In this document: positions 1 through 5,218 of the stretch, piece by piece
Numbering within the stretch: the stretch's first letter is position 1
Layout of the letters: every line of letters begins with the position of its first letter
The notes under the pieces: model-generated
Database searches by the model: none
What the model saw: the letters and a program-made list of their open reading frames with translations, nothing else
Told to the model about the DNA's origin: nothing
Assembly (NCBI GenBank): GCA_031389045.1
Contig: JANMSE010000695.1
Span: forward strand, 1 to 8,045
Reading direction: 5' to 3'
Source: JABFSC01 sp031389045
Lineage (GTDB): Bacteria; Desulfobacterota; Binatia; Bin18
DNA length: 8,045 nt
Translations under genes and position numbers: made by a program

Positions 1-2
1 GG

Positions 3-1493
3 ACCACTTCCACGGAGGCGACTTTTCCCGTGAAGGTGGGGCCGGACCTGAGTGCGAATGTCAACGTTGATGCGTTCGTGGCCAAGGTGAAGGCGGACGG
101 AACGGGTCTGGTATATGCGGGCTACATTGGGGGGAGTGGGGATGACGCTGGCGGTGGCATCGCAGTGGACAGTGCGGGCAGTGCCTACGTGACGGGCAAT
201 ACCAATTCCAGCATTGCCTATCCCCCTCCCCCTTCCACGGACTTTCCCGTGAAGGTGGGACCGGACCTCACTTTCAATGGCTTCTTTGATGCGTTCGTGG
301 CCAAGGTGAAGGCGGATGGCACGGGCCTGGTGTATGCGGGCTTCCTGGGCGGGAATGATTATGACTATGCCTACGGCATCGCGGTGGACAGTGCGGGCAG
401 TGCCTATGTGACGGGCTATACCTACTCCACGGAGCCGACGTTTCCCGTGACGGGGGGACCGGACCTCACTTTCAATGGCCGCTCTGATGCGTTCGTGGCC
501 AAGGTGAAGGCGGATGGCACGGGACTGGTGTATGCGGGCTTCCTGGGCGGGAATGCCATTGACTATGCCTATGGCATCGCGGTGGACAGTGCGGGCAGTG
601 CCTATGTGGCGGGAATCACTGAACCTGTCCAGCCGAGTAACTATAACTTCCCAGTAAAGGTGGGGCCGGACCTCAGTCACAATGGCGGCGTTGATGCCTT
701 CGTCGCCAAGATCGGCGGGTTACCGCTGACGGGCATTGGCGTGTTCCGGACGACGGCGCCGAATGTGGGACGGTGGTATCTTGATGCCAATCGTAGCGGG
801 CTGCTGAACATCTGTACTATCGATAAATGTCTAGGAGCATTTGGGGTCAGTACCGACATTCCCGTCGTGGGTCGATGGAATGGCGTGCCGAATCCCCGGA
901 TTGGCACCTTCACCTCAGCGACGCGGGTGTGGCGGTTGGACCTCAATGGCAACGGAGTCTGGAACGGGGTGCCGACCGATCGGCAAGTGGTCTTTGGGAT
1001 CGCGGGGGACCTGCCGGTGGTCGGTGATTGGACGGGCACTGGCATTACCCGGATTGGCGTGTTCCGGCCCAGCAACGGGATGTGGTACTTGGATAAAGAC
1101 AATGACGGGCTGTTAGAAGCGTGCACGATCGACTTATGTCAGGGGCCGTTTGGGGTCACTGGCGACCGGCCAGTGGTCGGGGATTGGTCGGGCAATGGCA
1201 AGACAAAAATTGGCATGTACCGCCCGAGCAACAACCGGTGGGCTATCGACTATAACGGCGACGGGAAGTGGAACGGGGTGCCGACGGACAAAGTGTGGGC
1301 GTTTGGGTTAGCGACGGACCAACAGGTGGTGGGAGATTGGACGGGGGATGGAAAGTCGAAGCTCGGGGTGTTCCGACCCAGTAATGGGATGTGGTACCTG
1401 GATGCCAATGGAGACGGAGCATTGACTGCGGCAGATTTGACCCGTGGGCCGTTTGGGGTGGCGACGGATAAGGCGGTAGCGGGAGCGTGGTGA
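3..1493 (+). CDS. Secreted SBBP-repeat / FG-GAP-like beta-propeller protein, 3' part (5' end outside window)
   Basis: The frame is open to the left edge, and the residues encoded before the first possible GTG (position 30) already match the repeat, so the gene begins outside the window. Two repeat blocks are visible. Block 1 (24 to about 719) has four copies of a 66-73 residue unit with the signatures FPVKVGPDL, DAFVAK, ADGTGLVYAG and GIAVDSAGSAYVTG, typical of SBBP (beta-propeller) repeats. Block 2 (732-1490) has five units of about 50 residues with IGVFRPSNGMWYLD, acidic DxNxDG-like loops and VVGDWTG, resembling FG-GAP/VCBS repeats. Such proteins are usually exported and act in adhesion or at the cell surface. 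No catalytic domain is seen here and any signal peptide would be upstream. The protein stops inside the last VVGDW-like motif (AVAGAW), without a sorting tail. The family call is firm; the role is inferred only. Confidence 0.85.
   Translation, partial: TTSTEATFPVKVGPDLSANVNVDAFVAKVKADGTGLVYAGYIGGSGDDAGGGIAVDSAGSAYVTGNTNSSIAYPPPPSTDFPVKVGPDLTFNGFFDAFVAKVKADGTGLVYAGFLGGNDYDYAYGIAVDSAGSAYVTGYTYSTEPTFPVTGGPDLTFNGRSDAFVAKVKADGTGLVYAGFLGGNAIDYAYGIAVDSAGSAYVAGITEPVQPSNYNFPVKVGPDLSHNGGVDAFVAKIGGLPLTGIGVFRTTAPNVGRWYLDANRSGLLNICTIDKCLGAFGVSTDIPVVGRWNGVPNPRIGTFTSATRVWRLDLNGNGVWNGVPTDRQVVFGIAGDLPVVGDWTGTGITRIGVFRPSNGMWYLDKDNDGLLEACTIDLCQGPFGVTGDRPVVGDWSGNGKTKIGMYRPSNNRWAIDYNGDGKWNGVPTDKVWAFGLATDQQVVGDWTGDGKSKLGVFRPSNGMWYLDANGDGALTAADLTRGPFGVATDKAVAGAW
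24..719 (+). repeat. Tandem SBBP-coding units (4 copies)
   Basis: Units start at 24, 243, 441 and 648, each with codons for FPV, giving lengths of 219, 198 and 207 nt plus a final shorter unit that breaks off after DAFVAKIGG. Units 2 and 3 are nearly identical in DNA: 288-356 and 486-554 differ at one base over 69, and the stretch coding GPDLTFNG is the same in both. Near identity at synonymous positions points to recent duplication or gene conversion, not only protein-level selection. The variable part is the 10-20 residues between the VTG and FPV motifs, where length also changes. Confidence 0.85.
732..1490 (+). repeat. FG-GAP/VCBS-like tandem units (5 copies, two alternating types)
   Basis: Five units of about 50 residues alternate between two types. 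Units 1, 3 and 5 have a WYLD motif and a following GPFGV-like motif (GAFGV in unit 1). In units 1 and 3 a CTID.C element lies between the two; unit 5 replaces it with ALTAADL. Units 2 and 4 have W.LD or W.ID, NG.G.WNGVPTD and an FG element. The true period is therefore about 100 residues (A-B-A-B-A). Acidic loops such as DKDNDG, DYNGDG and DANGDG look like calcium sites. Unit 1 has the degenerate loop DANRSG. Confidence 0.75.
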
Positions 1494-1526
1494 AGAGAGT
1501 TGAGAGTGATGAATTGAGAATGACTT

Positions 1527-1555
1527 TGGGAGCGCGGGCGTCTCGCCTGCACAAC
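1527..1555 (+). repeat. Hairpin intergenic repeat, copy 1
   Basis: A 29-nt element starting TGGGAGCGC and ending GCACAAC matches 2041-2069 at 26 of 29 positions. It holds a 7-bp stem (1534-1540 with 1544-1550, one G-T wobble) and a 3-nt loop. It begins 34 nt after the SBBP gene's stop. No T-run follows, so it is not a standard intrinsic terminator. It could be a dispersed REP-like element or an RNA 3'-end processing or stability signal. Confidence 0.65.
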
Positions 1556-1594
1556 ATATCCAAGCCAGCAGGAGATGAACCCTGGAGCAACCGT

Positions 1595-1768
1595 ATGATA
1601 AAGAAGCGTCAGAAAATTGTTGAATTGAAGATCGAACGACCAGAGCGAGCTAAGCTCTCTCCGTCCGAATCTCTCAAACGTATGCAGAACTTTCCCCAGC
1701 GAAAGGAGCGCGTCGTTGCCGCTATCCGAGAAGACAAGAATCGAAGTGTACCTGCCCGATCTGCCTAA
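1595..1768 (+). CDS. Small basic protein of 57 aa, first gene of a two-gene module (antitoxin-like, unproven)
   Basis: The ATG at 1595 is chosen because GGAG at 1584-1587 sits 7 nt upstream; the frame is open back to a GTG at 1487, but that longer reading would run through the hairpin repeat. The product is charged and mostly helical-looking (MIKKRQKIVELKIERPERAK at the N-terminus, then ESLKRMQNFPQRKE and AAIREDKNRSV). I recall similar short proteins with an SLKRM..F..RKE core from cyanobacteria and other environmental bacteria, where they precede a gene like the next one; this comes from memory and was not searched. No DNA-binding fold can be assigned with confidence. Its last 53 nt overlap the next gene, so the two are very probably co-transcribed and translationally coupled. 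Confidence 0.6.
   Translation: MIKKRQKIVELKIERPERAKLSPSESLKRMQNFPQRKERVVAAIREDKNRSVPARSA
1702..1708 (+). promoter_or_regulatory. Shine-Dalgarno for the TTG-started second gene
   Basis: AAAGGAG lies 7 nt before the TTG at 1716, inside the coding sequence of the preceding small gene. It fixes TTG 1716 as the start over the in-frame GTG at 1746, which has no comparable site. Confidence 0.65.
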
Positions 1769-2030
1769 GCAGACGTACCGAAATTTACTGGACGTGCTGG
1801 AGCAAGAGTTCACCTACACCTTTGGTGGTGCGACGATCATCCACGGGCTCGACGGGAATTATCTCTCGCACGCAGGTCTCCCCGTACGAGACCGGGTGAA
1901 CCTCGTCTACACGGATACCCCTTTTGCGTTCGAATCCAACTTCGAGCGCATATCGAGATATACCGACGAGCTGCGGAAGGCCGCATTCGAGGCGTTGGAA
2001 GAAGAAGCCATCTTGAATGAAGGGCAATGA
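1716..2030 (+). CDS. Conserved-looking hypothetical protein of 104 aa, second gene of the module (toxin-like position, function unknown)
   Basis: Starts at TTG with a strong Shine-Dalgarno (AAAGGAG, 7 nt). The first 17 codons overlap the end of the previous gene in another frame. The product reads as a compact alpha/beta protein: TRIEVYLPDLP, then a helix, then EFTYTFGGATIIHGLDGNYL, a DRVNLVYTDTPF segment and a C-terminal acidic helix (ISRYTDELRKAAFEALEEEA). I recall unnamed small proteins with the same EFTYTFGG...GLDG.YLS and DR.NLVYTDTPF elements, often beside a partner like the 57-aa protein. Charge is acidic, opposite to the basic partner, which would suit a complex. No nuclease or acetyltransferase motif is apparent, so toxin activity is only a guess from gene order. 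Confidence that it is a real gene is high. Confidence 0.75.
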   Translation: MPLSEKTRIEVYLPDLPKQTYRNLLDVLEQEFTYTFGGATIIHGLDGNYLSHAGLPVRDRVNLVYTDTPFAFESNFERISRYTDELRKAAFEALEEEAILNEGQ

Positions 2031-2040
2031 CATTCCTCAC

Positions 2041-2069
2041 TGGGAGCGCAGGCGTCCCGTCTGCACAAC
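2041..2069 (+). repeat. Hairpin intergenic repeat, copy 2
   Basis: Same 29-nt element as 1527-1555, with three substitutions, starting 11 nt after the stop of the 104-aa gene and in the same orientation. The 7-bp stem (2048-2054 with 2058-2064) is kept although bases changed: an A-T pair replaces the G-T wobble seen in copy 1, and a G-T replaces a G-C. No T-run follows. Confidence 0.65.
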
Positions 2070-2150
2070 GCGACCGAGGCGGGCGTACTCTCAGGGTTGT
2101 CGAGTGGACTTGCGCATAGGAATGGTGGGCGGAGCGCCCCCTGCGCGGCT

Positions 2151-2210
2151 CTGGACCTTGGACCTTAGACCTTGGACCTTGGACCTTAGACCTTAGACCT
2201 TAGACTAGAC
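2151..2210 (+). repeat. Heptanucleotide tandem repeat (TTGGACC / TTAGACC)
   Basis: Seven consecutive 7-mers occupy 2151-2199 (CTGGACC, TTGGACC, TTAGACC, TTGGACC twice, TTAGACC twice), followed by the shortened units TTAGAC and TAGAC to 2210. Only two bases vary, at the first and third positions. The array ends 48 nt before the NACHT start codon. It resembles the short heptameric tandem arrays (STRR) known from cyanobacteria, but the same kind of array occurs in other bacteria. The rest of 2070-2258 holds one further weak hairpin (GGGCG/CGCCC, 2127-2139) and no gene. Confidence 0.85.
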
Positions 2211-2258
2211 TTCGTCCTCCGCTCGACCACGAAAAATGAAACGCGTATCCTACCGCGC

Positions 2259-5171
2259 GTGAAAGACCATGACGTTCCCCTGTCAGAGCGGTTACAGGCT
2301 CTGACGCTTGCGTCGGTGACTATCACGGCGGCGATTGATGCGTCCGGACAGCTCAGTCCCGTCGGTGGGTTATGGCCTAAATTGTTAGCGGCGGCGAAAG
2401 AAGCCGCGACGGTGGGCCTGCTCCGCACCATGGTGGTCGCCTCCGAGCAAACAGATATTCCCCGAGAATTAGAGCAAGAAGCCGCTTCTCCGTTACGCGT
2501 GCTGCGCGCCGCCACGCTGCACGAGGCCGTCAACCGGCTCTACGAAGAGCATGGGCCTCGCCACGCCGTGCGCCACTATGAACGGGAGCACTGCGCGGCC
2601 CTTCCTCTGTTAGGAAGGCCGGTTTCCTTGGCGGATCACTATCAGGCGCTTCCTCTGTTACGGGAAGTCAAACGCGACCAGTTGTTACACACCAGACGAA
2701 TGCGCGAACCAGAGGAAGACGCGCGAACCCTGCGCGGCACGGACATCCTGCGCTGGGAGCAGGAGGTCTCTGGCGAGCAGGTCACGTATGAGCAAATCGC
2801 ACTCGACCAGCTCTTCACTCACTTCCAGCCTGTGACGGAGAACACGCGGCGGACCACTCCCAGATTTGTCGTCCTTGGTCCTCCAGGCAGTGGCAAAACC
2901 ACGCTCCTCCAGTATCTGAGCTGGCTGGCCGCGACTGACGGCTTGCCCACGACCGGGCGAAAACTCTTGCCGGTGCGGGTCCGTCTCCGCGAGTGGGAGA
3001 TGTTTACGACGGCCACGGTTGGTGTCGCGCAACAACTCGATGGCTATCTCGCGCAACAGTATGCGTTGCTGTCTCCCGCGCCAACCGCGCCGCAGTGGCG
3101 ACAGTGGCTTATCAATGGTGATGTGTTGCTGTTGTTCGACGGGATGGACGAAATTCAGGGCGACCCGCCCTTTCTCACCCTGCTGACCACGACCGTCTCC
3201 ACCTTTCCCGCCTGTCCCACCGTGCTAACCTGTCGCACAGTGAGCTTCGAGCGGCACCGCATGATTTGCCCGGATTTTCCGCTCTTCACGCTGACCGGGT
3301 TGGATCAGGTCCACCGCGATGCCTACATCCGCACGTTTCCCGCGGTCCATCCGACCGCCTACCAACCAGAGGTGCTCAGCGCCCACCTCCAGCGGTCTCC
3401 GCAACTGCGCGCACTCGCCGCCAATCCGCTCCTGTTGAGTATCCTCTGTTACGTCGCGGATAACGCCGCCACCACACCCATCCCCGCGACACGGGGGGAA
3501 CTCTATGCCAGCGCGATCGAACGATTGCTGACGTTCCACGCCCAACGCCTGACCACCCGTTACCCTGGCACCGCACCCGCGCCATACGAAAAATTGGCGC
3601 TACTCCAACACGCGGCTTTACAGCTCTTCGCGCGGGGGGAACGACAGCTCACCTTTTCTGGGCAGCAGTTAGGTCAGGCTCTCAAAGACGCGCTCCAAGA
3701 AGAAGGGTACGGCGCTGTCTCCGGCCCGTGGGCCAACGCGCTACGCGAGGATTTGTTGCGCAACAGTGGCCTAGTGCGCGGCGATGGGGAGCACGGCTTC
3801 TTCTTTTTTCATCTGACCATCCAAGAGTTTCTCACTGCCCGTGCACTCGCCACCCACATCAATACCAAGGGCTGGACTTCTTCACTGAGTATCACGGGGA
3901 ACACCCTCCCCGTCCCCCAGTTCATCGACAAAAAATCGTGGGACCCACGCTGGCATGAGGTGCTCGTCTTGTTGACCGGACAACTCGTGGACCCCCTGCC
4001 GTTGTTGACCTTACTCAGCGATAGCAAAAAGGATGATCTCTTTTCCCATCGCTTGGCGTTGGCGGCGCAATGTCTTGCCGAAGTCCGCGCGGCGATCCGC
4101 CCCTCATGCGCTCACATCGTGGACCGCGTCACGGCATCTCTCTTTTCAACGTGGGTCTCCCGCGAAGCACGTGGCACCGGCGCCGTGGTCGCGCATTGCA
4201 CCGACGCCTTCGCGGCATTGGCGCGGTTGAACGGACACATCAAGCACGTGCCGCTCCTGGGGTGGCTCCAACGCCAAGCGCACAATGCCAACCCCGACGT
4301 GCGAGCGGCGATCATTGAAGCCTTCGCCAATATCGGAGAAAGTCTGGCTTCTGAAATGGATATTCTCGAAACCCTCTTGGTCGCACTGCGGGATCCTGAC
4401 GTCTTCGTGCGGGTCAGAACCACCGAAGCGCTGCGGCGCATTGGGGCCGCGACCCTGAGCCTCCCGAGCATGCTCACCGCGCTGCTTCAAGCAGGAGAGC
4501 ATGATCCCGATGGCTTTGTCCGCGCCAGCGCCAAACGCACCTTGGCGCAATTCGCCGCGAGCCTTCCTCATGTGCCGGAGGTCTTGTCCGTATTTGTGCT
4601 CCGTTACCCGCGGCGGCTTGGGCCGAAGCCTCAAGAGCCCGCACGCTCCCAACCCTCGCCTGCCCTGCCGTCTCCAGCGGAATCGGACGCACATCGAGTG
4701 ACAACGCTCTCGGACCCGGACCCGGTGGCGCGTGCGCGCGCCTTGAGCGACCTCCAGCATCTGGGACCGACTGAAAGCCAGCATCTCTCGCTCCTCCCCG
4801 CGCTCGTGGACATCTTGTTACACGACCCTGACGGCGGCCTCCGGGCTCGCGCGGCCGAGGTGCTCGGCCAGATGGGGGAGGCGCTCCAGCACGTTCCCAA
4901 CATGGCCGCGATCTTGATCGCCGCGTTACGCAATAGCGACCCAAGAGTCCGCGCGCGCACGACCGACCTGTGTGGTCAGCTCGATCTCCCCCTCGCGCAC
5001 GCCCAAGAAGTCGTGGTGGCGCTATACGAGACACTGCAGGATAGCGACAGTGAAGTCCGCTGCGCCGCCGCTGAAGCACTGGCCCGCCAGATGAAAAAAG
5101 GCGTCCGGCTCTTCAAACGCTGGTGGGGGAAAAAAGCGGTCCGGACCGTGGAGGAGTTGGCGAAGGTGTGA
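2259..5171 (+). CDS. NACHT-family STAND NTPase with partial Lon-like N-terminus and C-terminal HEAT repeats
   Basis: A 970-residue soluble-looking protein. Order: residues 18-96 resemble the second half of a Lon (S16) protease domain, with GQLSPVGGLWPKLLAA matching the Lon lysine motif (K41); residues 97-200 are a linker; the NACHT NTPase follows with Walker A GPPGSGKTT (207-215), Walker B LLLFDGMDE (290-298), VLTCR (sensor-like, about 320) and NPLLLSILC (from 389), the usual NACHT order. HEAT-like helical repeats lie at about 675-770 and 818-960, with D-P-D..VR turns, joined by a Pro-rich linker. NACHT/STAND proteins oligomerise on sensing a ligand and trigger an effector; bacterial members act in anti-phage defence, where C-terminal repeats sense. 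GTG 2259 is the first possible start: the frame is open from 2190 but has no other start codon, and no Shine-Dalgarno is seen. The gene may be 5'-truncated. Domain calls are firm; the defence role is inferred. Confidence 0.88.
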   Translation: MKDHDVPLSERLQALTLASVTITAAIDASGQLSPVGGLWPKLLAAAKEAATVGLLRTMVVASEQTDIPRELEQEAASPLRVLRAATLHEAVNRLYEEHGPRHAVRHYEREHCAALPLLGRPVSLADHYQALPLLREVKRDQLLHTRRMREPEEDARTLRGTDILRWEQEVSGEQVTYEQIALDQLFTHFQPVTENTRRTTPRFVVLGPPGSGKTTLLQYLSWLAATDGLPTTGRKLLPVRVRLREWEMFTTATVGVAQQLDGYLAQQYALLSPAPTAPQWRQWLINGDVLLLFDGMDEIQGDPPFLTLLTTTVSTFPACPTVLTCRTVSFERHRMICPDFPLFTLTGLDQVHRDAYIRTFPAVHPTAYQPEVLSAHLQRSPQLRALAANPLLLSILCYVADNAATTPIPATRGELYASAIERLLTFHAQRLTTRYPGTAPAPYEKLALLQHAALQLFARGERQLTFSGQQLGQALKDALQEEGYGAVSGPWANALREDLLRNSGLVRGDGEHGFFFFHLTIQEFLTARALATHINTKGWTSSLSITGNTLPVPQFIDKKSWDPRWHEVLVLLTGQLVDPLPLLTLLSDSKKDDLFSHRLALAAQCLAEVRAAIRPSCAHIVDRVTASLFSTWVSREARGTGAVVAHCTDAFAALARLNGHIKHVPLLGWLQRQAHNANPDVRAAIIEAFANIGESLASEMDILETLLVALRDPDVFVRVRTTEALRRIGAATLSLPSMLTALLQAGEHDPDGFVRASAKRTLAQFAASLPHVPEVLSVFVLRYPRRLGPKPQEPARSQPSPALPSPAESDAHRVTTLSDPDPVARARALSDLQHLGPTESQHLSLLPALVDILLHDPDGGLRARAAEVLGQMGEALQHVPNMAAILIAALRNSDPRVRARTTDLCGQLDLPLAHAQEVVVALYETLQDSDSEVRCAAAEALARQMKKGVRLFKRWWGKKAVRTVEELAKV
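2310..2546 (+). other. Half of a Lon-type (S16) protease domain within the NACHT gene
   Basis: Residues 18-96 align by eye with the C-terminal half of the E. coli Lon protease domain: ASVTITAAIDASG..SPVGGL.PKLLAA corresponds to ADVAMTGEITLRG..LPIGGL.EKLLAA, with K41 at the place of catalytic Lys722. The later segments MVVASEQTDIPREL and RAATLHEAVNRLY match the following strand and final helix. In Lon the nucleophile serine lies 43 residues before the lysine, which here falls about two codons before the start codon. The serine-bearing half is not encoded, so proteolysis is not expected. Confidence 0.65.
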
Positions 5172-5180
5172 TCGGCTTCC

Positions 5181-5207
5181 TGGGAACGTGGGCGGGACAC
5201 CCGCGCC
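5181..5207 (+). repeat. Hairpin intergenic repeat, diverged copy 3 (between convergent genes)
   Basis: Starts 10 nt after the NACHT stop with TGGGAACGTGGGCG, sharing the first 14 positions of copies 1 and 2 apart from two transitions, then diverging. A perfect 5-bp stem GCGGG-ACA-CCCGC lies at 5192-5204. The NACHT and membrane-sensor genes converge here with only 47 nt between them, so this could be the shared 3'-end signal, but no T-run is present on either strand. Confidence 0.45.
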
Positions 5208-5218
5208 GTAACGACCAA

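Noticed and set aside
677..1126. Minus-strand open frame under the FG-GAP-like repeats
   Set aside because: Shadow of the repeat-coding strand; low-complexity product and no ribosome site considered convincing.
1496..1522. Degenerate simple repeat (GAGAGTTGAGAGTGATG-like) after the SBBP stop
   Set aside because: Purine-rich and repetitive looking, but too short and irregular to define a unit.
1487..1594. N-terminal extension of the 57-aa gene to GTG 1487
   Set aside because: It would overlap the stop of the SBBP gene and translate through the hairpin repeat; ATG 1595 has its own GGAG at a good distance.
2151..2210. CRISPR-like array
   Set aside because: Seven-base units without spacers; a simple tandem repeat.
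2236..2262. Eight-codon leader ORF (MKRVSYRA) whose stop overlaps the NACHT GTG
   Set aside because: No Shine-Dalgarno and too short to judge; the GTGA overlap may be chance.
4146..5079. Long open frames on the minus strand (4146-4784, 4474-5079)
   Set aside because: They lie wholly inside the NACHT/HEAT coding sequence and their translations are Arg/Pro/Gly-rich with no domain, typical antisense shadows in GC-rich DNA.
5181..5207. Intrinsic bidirectional terminator between the convergent genes
   Set aside because: Stem is only 5 bp and no T-run follows on either strand; listed as a diverged repeat instead.
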